Shown here piece by piece: positions 1 to 11,699 of a stretch of DNA of 46,785 bases. Each line of letters starts with the position of its first letter. Position 1 is the first letter of the stretch. A program made the translations under genes and the position numbers. A model generated the notes under the pieces. That model made no database searches. It was not told the origin of the DNA and was given only the letters and a program-made list of their open reading frames with translations. The DNA is from Chara braunii (lineage: Eukaryota; Streptophyta; Charophyceae; Charales; Characeae), in NCBI GenBank assembly GCA_003427395.1, contig BFEA01000170.1:670867-717651 (forward strand), given 5' to 3'.

Positions 1-345
1 CCCCACCACCACTCATCCCCGCCCCCGCCACCTGTTGGCTCCGCCCCCAGTCCCACACCCAGGGCCACCCAGGTCCCACCACTGGTGGGTGTGGCCCCGG
101 GGGGGGTTCGAGGTGGGGCATAAAACCCCACTTTTGGTGTTTAGCCCACGGCGTGTGCGCTCTAGCTGCGCACCCCCCACTACTTTAATTTTGTTTTTTT
201 TAATATTTATTTATTTATTTATTTTTGTCAGTTCAGATCTGAGGGCAAGGGTGCTCAACCCCGGAGCCCCGAAACCACATCGGGGCCCGGGGTCAGGGTT
301 CTACCACACTGGCCTTTTCCACATCATGTGTGAGAGAAGTGGCAC
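1..345. other. C-rich, low-complexity DNA without a gene
   Basis: The first 180 bases are rich in CCCAC and GGTCCCACC words. They are followed by a T-rich stretch containing TTTATTTATTTATTT at about 205-225. I see no coding pattern. It may include the worn 5' LTR or leader of the gypsy element that begins to read as gag near 346, but there is no matching second LTR to prove it. Confidence 0.5.
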
Positions 346-1150
346 AGCGGTGGGTCCTCTCAGAGGCCAAGGCTGCAGGATTCAAGGACATTGGTGAGTG
401 GGCCAAGACTCTGACCCTCAAGTAGTTTCTCTAAAAGATCAAGGAGAGATTCCTTGATAAGACGACAGTCGATAAGGCTTTCGACGAACTCACCACCATA
501 AGTCAAAAGTGTTGGTCTTCTATCGATGCATTGTCCCGTAAGCTGGATCGTCTGTTACAGGTGTCTGGGTTCAATCTACAGGACAACTGTGTCTTTTATA
601 TCTACTCACGCGCATTGCCCGAGCTGATTCGTGGATAACTCATGGCCGAGTCAAAGTCAAAGAAGTACAACTACAGGCAATTTCGTGATCTTGCGCTCCA
701 ACGGGAGCAAATGACGACACAGGTAAAGGAAACCTATATGTCTGTGGTAAGAAGTGGTCCGGTTGGTGGGTATGGAAATGGTAAGTGTATCCTGTGGCAG
801 CAAAAACGAAGGATCACACCCTCGTCTTTGATAACGACACAGTAGAAAAATGACCCCTAGACGAGGCCGAGGGTGGAGCTAGTGGCGACAGTGAGTCGGG
901 AAAGGGTGACGTCGCTGTCGTGATGACCAACAAGGTTGACACCAATTCAAACTGAAACAAAAAGAAGAGGTCAACTCCTTTTCCAAACATCATGGTATTG
1001 CAACCGGTAGACCGTGGGAGACGATGGGGACTGTCACGAGAAAAGTGGTAGAACCGGATGAATAACAAACAATGTTTTAAATGTGGCACTGCAGTGCATA
1101 TCATTGCATGGTGCCCGCTCACCCGTAGCCCAAAAGGGAACGGCCAGTAG
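346..1150 (+). pseudogene. Chromovirus A gag remnant with CCHC knuckle
   Basis: Gag forms the virus-like particle and binds the element RNA. Pieces of capsid reading appear across 346-780, such as WVLSEAKAAGFKDIGEWAKT, with in-frame stops between them. A perfect zinc knuckle, CFKCGTAVHIIAWC (C-X2-C-X4-H-X4-C), is encoded at 1073-1114. The run from capsid to knuckle followed by a protease remnant is the normal gypsy order. No intact start or full-length frame survives. The gene is dead, but identification is firm because of the knuckle and the downstream pol domains. Confidence 0.7.
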
Positions 1151-1189
1151 GAGTAGCATCAGCTCCTACTGAGTTAAATGGTTCAGTTG

Positions 1190-1600
1190 AAGGTAAGGCG
1201 CCGATCACCCCTTTCAACCCCTCAATTCGAAAGTTGCATCTGGGAATGAAGGTAAAAAACTTACTTAGACCTATCACGTCTATGTTGGCTGACAAGAGCA
1301 CGATTACTGTCTCTCAATATGCTGATCATGTAAAGTGTTATTTTTGTACCAAGGAAGGCAAACGAATCTTGCATGAAGTGTCTTTCTTGTTTATAAAAAA
1401 ATTGCCTTTTGACATAATTCTGGGAATGGATTGGCAAGAGGAAGCCGACCCAGAAATCAAGTTTAAGGAAAATATTGTAAAGCTAAAAAACGAAAAATCT
1501 GAACTCAAAGCGATCAAATTGTATCATAAGTCTGGATATGACTCATCATTGTTTTTTTTTTGTATGAGTTACTCAGCCTTCAAAAGTATGGTCTAAAAAA
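1190..1600 (+). pseudogene. Chromovirus A aspartic protease remnant
   Basis: A 120-residue open frame at 1234-1596 carries the C-terminal half of a retropepsin-like domain. It ends in FDIILGMDWQEE, the hydrophobic-hydrophobic-G motif typical of gypsy proteases. The catalytic DSG/DTG triad is not visible and appears lost upstream. The protein would cleave Gag-Pol inside the particle. It sits directly between the gag zinc knuckle and the RT remnant, as expected. Nothing intact remains. Confidence 0.65.
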
Positions 1601-1689
1601 AAAAGTTGGATCAAAATGTTAAACGAGTAGGTGAATGTTCATTATCCTACCCACCTTCAATTGAAAAACTTCTGAGTTTAAAAACTTGC

Positions 1690-2585
1690 AGACTGAACTG
1701 ATGGGAATCACTCAGCGTGCTATCAAGCACACCATCGAGATTATTCCCGGAAGTAAGAATCTCAAAGGACCTATCTACCGGATGTCTCATAGGGAACTAG
1801 AAAAATTACATAATCAACTGGAAGAACTAACTGAGAAATAATGGATTCGACCTAGTTCCTCTCCCTATGGTGCACCTCTCTTGTTTGTGCCCAAAAATGA
1901 AGGTTAATTTGGACTATGTATTGACTATCGAGGATTGAATCCGTCACTGTTAAAAATGTGGACCCTCTTCCTCGTATTAACGACCCACTAGATCAGTTGC
2001 AGGGTTGTAAGTACGTCGGCAAGATTGATATGAAGTCAGGCTACCACTAGATTGAGGTGGCCCCTGAAGATTAACACAAGACGACTTTCTGAACCAGGTA
2101 TGGACATTATAATTTTATTGTTATACCTTTCAGATTGACGAATGCACCTGCCACTTTTCAGAGGTCTATGAATGAATTATTTAGACAATGGTTGGACTAG
2201 TTTGGAGTTGTGCATCTTGACGACCTCCTCGTGTATAGTAAGACACTAGAGGACCACGACAAACACCTACGAATGATACTTCAGAAGTTGCGCGAAAGCA
2301 ACTTTAAACTGAAGCCTAAGAAATCCGAGTTTGCTAAACCTGAGGTACTGTACTTAGGGCATATAGTAAACGAAGATGGACTCAAGCATGAAGAAAAAAT
2401 ATTACAGTAATTCGAGATTGGTCCAGATCCAAAACTATTACTGAACTCATATTTTTTCTTTGACTTGCTAGTTATCATAGGAAGTTTGTAAGAAACTTCT
2501 CATTGATAGTTGCGCCTATGAAAAAATTTATGAAGAAGGAAAACCTTGGTTATAAGACAATGATTATGAGTTTTCGTTTGAAAAG
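1690..2585 (+). pseudogene. Chromovirus A reverse transcriptase remnant
   Basis: Several frames together read as a Ty3/gypsy RT. Visible motifs in order are GPIYRMSHRELEKL, WIRPSSSPYGAPLLFV, LCIDYRGLNPS, and the catalytic region HLDDLLVYSKTLEDH at 2210-2255, followed by FAKPEVLYLGHIVNEDGL. The YLDD box reads HLDD here, with both aspartates kept. At least six stops or shifts interrupt it, for example the TAG at about 2048-2050, where YHQIEV would be expected, and a TGA in the TRYGH motif near 2090. The gene is inactive. Confidence 0.8.
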
Positions 2586-3908
2586 TTGAAACATATATTG
2601 ACTCACTATCCTGTTTTGAAAATTGTTGATCTATCTCCCCCTTTCATTGTTAAAACTAACGCAAGTCAGTACGGAATTGGGGTTGTGCTACAACAGAATG
2701 ACGGTAAGGGATATAGACCCATTGAGTTTATGTCCAAGAGGCTTCCGTTTGAAAAAGTAGTCAACTCCACTTACGAAAGAGAATTGTATGTCTTGGTCGT
2801 TGCACTTGACACATGGAAACACTACTTGTTAGGGAAACACTTAACTGTATATTCAAACCACTCTACTTTGAAGTGGATTAAAAACCAACCTCAACTCTCT
2901 TACAAGTTAGTTAGGTGGTCCGCTTTTATTGACACATTTGACTTTGAATTGAAAACAATTAAAGGAAAGTCTAATATTGTTGCAGATGCTTTGTCGAGGC
3001 ATTTTGATTTCTTTGGAATAATTGTCTCCTATCTCGATATTGGGACATATCCGAAAGAGCAAATCCGTAAGGGTTATGCATATAATCCGATTTGGAGTCC
3101 TATCATTGAGATCCTACAGAGAAAGCTTGAACGTTTCTCTGAATATCGAATGACTGATGACTTACTCTTCTTTGTTGATAAGACCGAAGAAAGAAATTGC
3201 ATTCCACATAAGGAATCAATTAAAATCATGATTATTGGGGGATGTCATGACACTGAAGGACACTTCGGTTTTAAGAAGAGGTTTGCAAATGTTAGAGAAC
3301 GCTTTGAATGGAAAGGAATGAAGGAGGATGTTGTAACCTATGGGCAAACTTGTCTTGTTTACCAAAGGAACAAACCCTCTCATGAGAATCTATTATGACT
3401 ACTGAGACCACTACCTATTCCAAGTGAGTCATGTGAGTCTATCTCAATTGACTTCATGAGTCTCACTAAGAGTCGGAATGGTAATAGTCATGCAATGATC
3501 ATTGTGGATCGATTATCAAAATATGTTATATTTATTCCCTTGCCTGCCGAAGCAAAGACGAAACTTGTCATTCAAAAGTTTTAGATGCAATGAATTTCGA
3601 AATACGGATTTTTCAAAACCATCGTTTCTGATAGGGATGTACGGTTCACCGGTCTACAATGGCAAGAATTGATGAAAACCTATAGCACTAGGTTGACCAT
3701 GTCGTCACGTAAACACCCTGAAATGAATCGTCAAACTGGACAGATGAATCGTTCGTGCAAGCAACGTTTGCGCATGTATGTACGACCCGATCAGATAGAT
3801 TGGGATAAGAGCATATAATAACAGCATACATACTGTTACATGGGGAACACCAACTGCACTATACAAAGGTTGAAAGTCTCGCTATCCCATTGACGCTCCA
3901 GATTGAAA
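2586..3908 (+). pseudogene. Chromovirus A RNase H and integrase N-terminal part
   Basis: An open frame at 2586-3398 (270 residues) covers RNase H and the integrase zinc domain. RNase H should degrade RNA in the RNA-DNA hybrid, but two conserved Asp sites read Asn: KTNAS (residue 25, usually TDAS) and SNHSTLKW (usually TDH). Both fit G>A changes. ADALSRH closes RNase H. The integrase HHCC domain follows (HDTEGHFGF, then TCLVYQRNK, where the second Cys of CX2C is Tyr). From 3399 to 3908 the catalytic core continues in broken frames (SISIDFMSL, IVSDRDVRF), ending near RYPIDAPD, where the LINE tail begins. Confidence 0.8.
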
Positions 3909-3909
3909 G

Positions 3910-3936
<27 letters not shown>
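3910..3936 (-). other. LINE poly(A) tail (27 T on the plus strand)
   Basis: An uninterrupted run of 27 T directly abuts the gypsy integrase reading frame. On the minus strand it is a poly(A) tail at the 3' end of the LINE. It marks the left insertion boundary. Confidence 0.85.
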
Positions 3937-3940
<4 letters not shown>

Positions 3941-4537
3941 CACACTCGTCAGTGCTAGTGGTGCTGATAAGAGAAGACACCACGAGCACTTGGGAAGAGC
4001 TCCATCTATTGGTGGGGAGCAATATCTGCTGGAAAATGGGTCCAATGTCCCTTACATAGACAAAATTTGAATCACATCAGAAAACGAGGGGTGAGATATT
4101 TCTGCCAGCATTGATTACCCTGGGGTCCAGGGGATTGACTGAGCATGATGTTAGGAGGGGGGGGAGACCTCTTCACCCTGAACCTGGTGCCAGATATCTG
4201 CTATCACACCCTGGTTCCTCCCACCCCCTGCCTTTGAGGTACCCCTTCGATTGACACTGTTGGCCTACTCATACCACCCTATACCATTGCATGTCTACCA
4301 TGGTCCGCTGATGGGGGGGGAAGGGGTCAGGAAAGTCCGAGGGAGGCCGCAACGGAATTGTTGGATCCACCGTTGTCCAATCTTTGAAACATATATGATA
4401 ATCTTTCTTGATCGTCCCTGGATTCCCGTCATCAATGTCCTTGTTACCTTCCTGGGTGCAGTCGTCGTCCCACTCGATGAAGGGGATCCGACCTCCGTTC
4501 TCGCTGCCCAGCCAGTCCCCTAAAAAATGTTGGATTT
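3937..4537 (-). other. LINE 3' untranslated region
   Basis: There is no convincing reading frame between the end of the ORF2 zinc domain and the poly(A) tail. A 90-residue frame on the opposite strand is not supported by any family resemblance. By position this is the LINE 3' UTR, possibly including the last residues of ORF2 after a frameshift. Confidence 0.5.
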
Positions 4538-7500
4538 TTGTTTTATATCTTTTTGTGTTTGGAACAGATTCAGCTGACTTTTAACTTTCTGCCATTGTGC
4601 CATAAGATCCTGGTGCACATAGTGTTTGACCATGTCCGCCATTTCCTCCCCGGCTATGCGGACCCCTTCCATGACATGTATGCAACGTCTCCTCCAGATG
4701 ACCCACATGACGACTCTCCTTCCTATCTTAAACATGTTATATTCGAAGGAACTATCTGAGGGGGAGGTCCATGTTTGGCATAGAATCGCCCTCCAGTCCC
4801 ATGGCCAGGTAGAGCCCATAACCAGCAGGTTCCAGATTTTGTCCCACCATCGCCACGTAAGGATAGCCTTCGGACACTGCAAGAATATGTGTTCAATTGT
4901 TTCTGGGATCTTGCGGAAGGGGAATGCCGTATGACACGACTTACACCATGGGAGCGCCAGGCCTTTCTGTTCTAGGTATGTGCGATCTATCAGCCAGTCA
5001 TTGGTGGGGAGGCAGCGATGTTCTATCTGCCATTGTAGCAAGGCCAGCTTTGCAGGCCTAGCTCGCGTGAGGGCGAACCACCGAATGGGGCGGATGGCGT
5101 CGACCCCTACATTCACATGAGACCTCCAATGGGTCTTGACGATATGTTTCAAGTTTACTCTGGGCGCAGTAACCGGTACGGGGCCTTCACAAACATGCAC
5201 GGAAGCATTACATTCTTAGTCACCCGGGTTCTTCACGCAGGGGGCCATTGCCACTCCTCAGGGTCAAAGGGAAGGTCTACAAGGCTGGTCTGCGGTCGGT
5301 ATGCTATCCAATCTTCCTTATTTTTTAACACCCGGATCCTATGCAGATCAGCGTTCCGCCACCATCTCGTCACATTCGAGGTGTATCTGGTTAGCACATT
5401 GCTGGTTCCTTTATAGAAAAGGTTTACCAATGTTTCGTATGTGCGTACCTCTACGACACTCCCTACACTCTTCGGGTCATCCGGAGCTACAACCCAATCC
5501 CCTTCCACTAGCCTTGGTCCCTTGCTCAGAGTGCGCACCCAGTCCAGAGGGATTGTGAAGATCAGCTGTTCTAGATTTTTTTCTATGTTGTGACAGTATT
5601 TCAATGTCGTCCTCATCTGTGGCGTCGTTTTCCAGTCCTTGTTTTCTGGATCCCAGATATCTTTAACTCTAAGTATGCCTTTCTTAACGCAGTTGCTCCA
5701 GGGGGTGTCCGAGCTGCAGAATATCCTTTCGTTCCGGTCCGTGATATTTCCGTTTCCATACAGGGGTTGTCTAGCCAACTCTTCCCACCTGGTTGGTCCA
5801 GGTTTATTTGAGAGCGGGAGCTGGCGCCAAGCTCGCAAGCATCGGATCCAAAAATCATCCCTGGTCAGCTCGCCACGGGCTGCGCCCCGATTCGTGGTCT
5901 GGTCAGCCCGGGAGTGTCGTGGGATAGACTAGAAACGGTCTTTTAGCCAAGTCAAGGGGTCAACTGTTTGTGGTGCTTATGGGGCCAGTCGGGCAATCTG
6001 TTCCAGTGTCAGGGCGTACCAGGGAAGGTCCTCTGTGCGTATCGACCTCCTAATCCATTGAACCATTAGCGCTATGGTCTGAGTACTGGGATCCAAAATC
6101 CCCAAGCCCCCTTTGTCTTTGGGTTGGATTACTGATAGCCAGGCCACCCTGCTGATAACATTCGAAAGCTCGTTGTTACTTTTCCACAGCAAGGTTGTTA
6201 TTTGCCGCCTAAGCGACCGTAGTGCATCCTTGCTAAGTGCCCATACTGCAGACTTGTACCATAGAGCGGCCAACACCACACTATTAATCACTAACGCCCT
6301 GCCAATCAAGGAGGCATGTTGATCATTCCAGCGTGCCAGCTTCTCCAACACAGGTTTAAAAATCCAATCATCGCTCGAAGCACGTTTTCCTGTTGCTGTT
6401 AACATGATTCCCAACACTCTTACCGGGGCTGATTCTGGGAGCCATTTAAGTCGGGGCAATTCCGGGGGGCGCACCCCTTGGTAGTGAATCCACTATCCCA
6501 GTGTTTTGTTATCCCAATTGACAGTTATGTCTGAGACTGTTGTGAACCTGTCAAAGAGTCGTCTAATTTCTTTCATGTTCTCGATGGTAGCATCCACCAT
6601 ATGTGTCAGATCATCTGCAAACATTGAACAAATGGGGATTGCTTCTTCGGGGATGACCAGGATCTGTAGTTTTTTAAGATCTTTGTTTGCCCGGAGGTTC
6701 GCTGCTAGTGCCTCCATCACAATTATGAACAGGAAAGGTGTCAACGGATCGACTTGGTGGATAGACCGTTGCGGCGGAAATGGCGGTGCCAATCTGCCAT
6801 TCACCTGGACGCTTGTGGTTGCGTTGCGGTGCAAAATTTCGGTCAAGCGGTGAAATACTGGGCTTATATTCATTGTTTCCATGCAGCTATCGAAAAACAG
6901 TCAGTCGACGTGGTCATAGGCTTTTTCAAAATCGATGAAGACCACGGCTACGTTCTGTTTATCCTTCCTGGTTAGTTTAAGGAGTTCATTGACCAACAAG
7001 ATATTATCCTGGATCCTACGACCCTTGAAAAACCCCGTTTGTGTCGGATGGATAATCTGGTCCAGCACCGGAATCAACCGGTTGGCCAAGGCTTTTGCCA
7101 ACATCTTACACACGACGGTAACTAGCGTGATAGGGCGGTAGTTTCTGATATCCATTATGTCTCTTTTTTTGTGCAGCAATGTGAGGATACTTTGCCCCAC
7201 CATCGTCCCCCTAATCCCCGTCTCCCAAATTTCATGAGGTCCGGGGCCATTTGAGACCATAAGGTCTTCCAAAACTTCTTAGGGAGTCTGTCCGCCCCCG
7301 GGGTTTTTCCTCATCCATTTGCATAATTGCTGACCAGATTTCCTCTTTGGATAGGGGCCGGTCCAGATCCGCTCTTTGCTGGCCCGTCACAAATTTTGTC
7401 ATCGGGTTTAAAAATTCTGCAATTTCTTTCTCCCTGACCTCTTTCTCTTATTGACCGCACCTCGAGGTAAATAAGTCCTTAAAAAGAGTTTTTGCTATCT

Positions 7501-8830
7501 GTGTGCAGTGAGGGGTAGAGGTGACCACGTCATTGTGACCCGGCTGCGGGTCGTAGAATGCTTCTATTTTTATTCTACGCATGCATGTACGAGCCATACT
7601 GAAATTTTTTTATCCATAAATCTTCCTTTTGATGTCGTATCATTCTTCCTCGTATGCGTATACCCTCCCAACATTGTGCAGCGAAGGTTTGGAGGCGTTG
7701 TTGTAGGGCTTTTATTTCTGAATGCTCTTCCGACTGTGTGTCTTGATTATTATCTGCGTTATTTGTTGAGCTGTCCGAACTATCTAGCCTGTCCTGTTGC
7801 TCAAGTTGCTGCAATTGTTGGTGGGTATCCATTTTCTTGCTGATAACTTCTGGCTGCGAATTGTTTTGAATATTCTTGGCATTTCTTCTACAGATAAAAT
7901 AAACCGTTCTTAAACCAGTCAATCTGACACGGAAGATGTTGTTTCTGTGTGTACCAAAAAGCCCAGCATTCTGTGATGTACCTTTGGAATGAATGTCGAC
8001 GTAAGATAGATACATTTAGTTTATAGAAGCCCGGCCCCTGGTCCGGCTTCTTTCGGAATGATAAAACCACTGTGCACATCTAGTGACCGGGACCCGAATA
8101 CGGACTAGCCCGTAGTATTGCTGCCAACAACAATGCTCCGGCTAGGTCCTCCGAGAGTAAGATCAAGTCTATCATAGATCTCGACTGATTGTCAGTCCCA
8201 ATCTTACGTAAACAAAAATAGGATCTCGTATCCGGGTTGAGTCTCCGGAAGGAGTCGAAGATGTTTAATGAAAGACTTAAATTCCTTATCATGTGCTCGT
8301 TTTTTTCTACATACGTTGGGGCAAGGGAAGGGGTCTTCCATCTATCCATCCACTGATCTGAGGCCGCATTGTAGTCCCCCGCCATGATGATTGGGACTCC
8401 ATCTGAAATCTGCTCTTTGATCTGCTAAACAAATGTTATTCTTTCGCCCACAGTGTTAGGGGCATAAACACACACTATGCACACGATTTCTAGCTCCAAA
8501 GTGACCAGGACTGACACCCATTTGCCCCCTTCCTGGCCCATCACCCAACGCACCAGGTCTGCACGGGACTCGGGGGGGGTCCAAATGACCACCCCCGCAC
8601 TGCCAAGTCTCGGGGCATGGGTTTTGAAGGCTTTGTATGGCCAGATCATTTTGTGGATGTGGTTGTGTTCCGGGGAGTCCATCAGATGGGTTTCCTAAAT
8701 ACACACTACGTATGGCCAGTCCCTGCCCCCCACCCCTCATATCAAGCCCCATATTGCATTTTTTTTGTCCGATTTACACTAGGCTAGGCCGTTTACATTC
8801 AAGGACCGCAGATCAAGATCCGCCGCCCGA
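4538..8830 (-). pseudogene. LINE ORF2: endonuclease, RT and zf-RVT, broken
   Basis: ORF2 nicks the target and primes reverse transcription from it. It starts near SLNVNGLA (about 8782-8805), the usual opening of an APE-type endonuclease. Endonuclease motifs follow: VYAPNT, GDYNAA (about 8370), SMIDLILLS, and a worn SDH box reading PGH. RT motifs at 7272-6493 include NYRPITLV, QTGFFKGRRIQDNILLV, FIDFEKAYDHVD, DPLTPFLFIIVMEAL and the catalytic FADD. The thumb and C-terminal part occupy 6474-5233 (KDKGGLGIL). A zf-RVT domain lies at 5200-4700 (QWQIEHRCLPTNDWL, CKSC, ETIEHIFLQCP). Stops and shifts between the pieces make it a pseudogene. Confidence 0.85.
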
Positions 8831-8905
8831 CGACATTGGTTTCAGATACGGTCCTTCCCATATACCGGTCTGACCGGGTCAATTCCCATCATGGCCGCTG
8901 GCTAT

Positions 8906-11680
8906 TCACAGTCGAGTCCACGCCAGCTGTTCTAAGTCCCTGTCCGCGGCACCCGTCCGAAGGCCTAGTCGGAGAAGGGTGCATAGGCACTTCTGGACAC
9001 CCTTTTCTGTCCAGATCTCACCAGACCTGATCTTAACTGTCTGCAGGTCCAGCAATTGGGCAAACGTGTGCCATCTTAGGCCCGCTTCTTTGGTCGGGTC
9101 ATAGCGGATAAAAACCTCTCTTTGCGGGATTCTGTCAGGGTCAATTGTCACAAAGGTTGTAGCTTGCGCACCTGGTGGCAATGATTCTGCAATATGTGTT
9201 TCCAACCGCATCTGCAAGATCCTGGTTGTCGCCCCTGTTTGGCTGCACTGTGGATCCACCAAAAAGGAAGACCAACTTTGCACCATCACCCCCCCTCGTT
9301 TGCCGTTTTCGACAGGTGTCAAGCCGATCTCCCATTTTTCGCATTTTTTTTCGAACCAGAAGCAGCAGCATTGCCGCTTGAGACAGTGCCCCTTGTCCTG
9401 GCCCATCTCAATCAAATGTCTCAGTTTTCTTCTTCGCACCAGGTCTAGTGGCATGTTCTCGTCAGGGTCCGGGGGTCCGGCGACTGGAGGGGCAGCGAGG
9501 GTTGTGAGGATTGCGAGGCCTGTGTCTCACTTGCCTGGTCATTTACCTCTATAGTTTGTGTCCCACTGTGCCCCTCTTCCTCCATTGTGGTTGAATGAGG
9601 AGGCTGGAATCTTGCAAACACTATGGTAGCTACTCTGTGTCATGCTTTTGTCCACCTGACGCCGGGTTGCAGTCCGTTTTCCAAGACATTTTTGAGTGAG
9701 GTGCTCGTGTCAAGCATGGGGAATAACTCTAGGTATGTTTTGTCCCAGAATTCGTCATCGAGGGAACCATATTTTGCCTTCAGATTAGCCATCAGCCAAT
9801 CCGCTATGACTACCAACTTCTGTTCCGGAGGCAGTTGAGACGGCAGGGTCCCTTCCTCTTCAACTTCCTTACAGGACAGTCCCCCCCAGTACTGCAGTCG
9901 AGTTTTTCGAGAGGGGGTAAACTTCCATCGAATCCGGGACAAAGGTTGCCTGGAAGGGGTCAATCTCCATCATCTGACTCTGTCTCCCCTCATCCTCAAA
10001 GCTCCTCTGTTCCGTCTCTGCTTCTATTCCATTGTTTTCCTCCGACCTTCCTGTCAACCTCTCCCTGCACCCCCCGTCCGCTGATCTCCGTCGTTCTGGC
10101 TCCACCTCACTTCCTTCCCCTTTTGTCTGCCCCCCACTCTCTAAGCTCGCCTGCTTAGAGGGAACTTTTGTTACCTCGATCTGCATCATCGTTTCATATA
10201 TCCCCTGTTACCTTGCCTTCTCACCCTCGTCACCTCCCGTCGGTTGTGAGGAGGGACTTATGCTTCTTTCAGACCCTTTTTCATCCTCCTCTGGCACATA
10301 TCGTATTGCAGTCGGGTCAAGGGTCATCTCTTGTTTGTCCTTCTCCACCGGCTTCGGTTCAGGTTCTACTTGTTGCTTTTGGACCCAGGTCCCTTTCCCT
10401 CCCTTCTTTCACACACTCCTCCAACCCGACTCTTCGGAGATCCATTTCAGGGGGTTCAGTTTCGTCTCTTGCACCTTCTCGTGCACTTCCTCTTCCACTG
10501 GAGCCGGCGGAACCCATGCATCCGGAGGACGTGTCCCCCACCCAGGCTCTCCCATTCTCTCCCATATCCATCCCACCGGGGAACTCTCTCTTGTACGGTC
10601 TTCCACGAAGACCCACCCTTCGTGCCCCGCGTCCACTATGCGCCAGTGAGTCTCTTTAAACGGGTCGTCGGGTCCCTTAACAGTCTTCTTGTTGCCCGCA
10701 CCCTTTTCTGCGGGTGTAGCGGACAAATATATTATGTGCTCAAATGGCTGTATGCTCTACACTTGTGGCTCCAAGGGCACAGTTTGTGGGCGGTATGAAT
10801 CATATATTCCTTTCCCCCCACTCGATATGAAATCACATCATCAAGAGAGAAAGGCTGACCTTGGGGGAAGTCCAGGGCCAACATCAAGTAAGCATCCCTC
10901 TTTGCCACAAAGGAGGGGAGAGGGTCGATGAATGCAACAATATCGTATAGCAAACCGAAGTCATATACGAAAGGTCGTCTGGATTTCCACTGGGATATGG
11001 CGGAATTCCACCCAGTGAAAGTCATGCATCAGTTTTGCCCTCCTCTCCTCCGATCCCAACCTGCGCTGCGGCACCCATGGGTAAATCCGAACCTTCGATC
11101 GCTCACACCGGAGGCGCTTCCAGCCCTCAATCAACCTTTTGTCAACTTCATACATGGAAAGGATTGTGAACAAAGTGCTCGTGATTTGTTGAATCAAAAA
11201 CTGATCCCTAGCCAAGTCGACACTGTTTTTCAAGATTTCGAGTCGGCGACCGATCCATTTGACTTTATTGTTAACCGATTTAAAGGTTGCATCATCATGG
11301 AACACCCTGTTATTTGCGTGTTTCGTGTAGGTATCGTCCCTGCTGGCTACTCCTTGGTCAGGTTATGCCTTCACCATGGACTATTTGCCCCCTTGGTTCA
11401 CCACTCTCGTTTCTGACGGGAGCAGAAACTTGGCCATGAAGAACGCCCATGCGGGTGGCAACCCGTCCAGAGGAATCTCTAGCTTCCTCGTTCGCAAGCC
11501 TCCTTGGCCCCATTGGATGGTGAAGGTTTGGCCTTGGAGGGGGTTCCTGAGCTTGTCCGCCCAGGTTAGTTGTGGCTGATGGCTGATCGACCCTTGAGCG
11601 AGCGGGTCAGCAATCCCTTCCCCCGGAACCATCCCTCGTTGTTGTTCCCTCTCTCTCTCATCCTCCGTCAGAACCCCCAT
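8906..11680 (-). pseudogene. LINE ORF1 (RNA-binding, Gag-like), broken
   Basis: The start fits a plant L1 ORF1: the frame at 11680-11381 contains QPQLTWADKLRNPLQGQTF, and ORF1 proteins often open with a (S/T)WADKV/L motif. Fragments at 11305-10961 and 11025-10732 continue it (LPSFVAKRDAYLMLALDFP, then a Cys/His-containing KLCPWSHKC). Further acidic and polar segments run to 9640, and a 182-residue frame at 9454-8906 lies immediately upstream of ORF2. ORF1 coats LINE RNA and chaperones reverse transcription. Identification of the middle and 3' parts is by position only. Confidence 0.55.
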
Positions 11681-11699
11681 GTCCTCCTCCTACTGCAGG

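Larger units (their letters stand above)
346..3908 (+). mobile_element. Chromovirus A (Ty3/gypsy), 5' portion, decayed
   Basis: This is the first part of an old Ty3/gypsy retrotransposon on the plus strand. The order is gag, protease, reverse transcriptase, RNase H and the start of integrase, each recognisable but broken by stops and frameshifts. The element stops abruptly at 3908, where the poly(A) tail of a minus-strand LINE begins. The missing integrase C-terminus and chromodomain resume at about 13695, so the LINE split this element. I could not identify LTRs at either end. Many stops look like CAG>TAG, CGA>TGA or G>A changes, as expected after long cytosine methylation. Confidence 0.85.

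Noticed and set aside
4251-4523. 90-residue plus-strand frame
   Set aside because: No family resemblance, and it lies antisense in the LINE 3' region.
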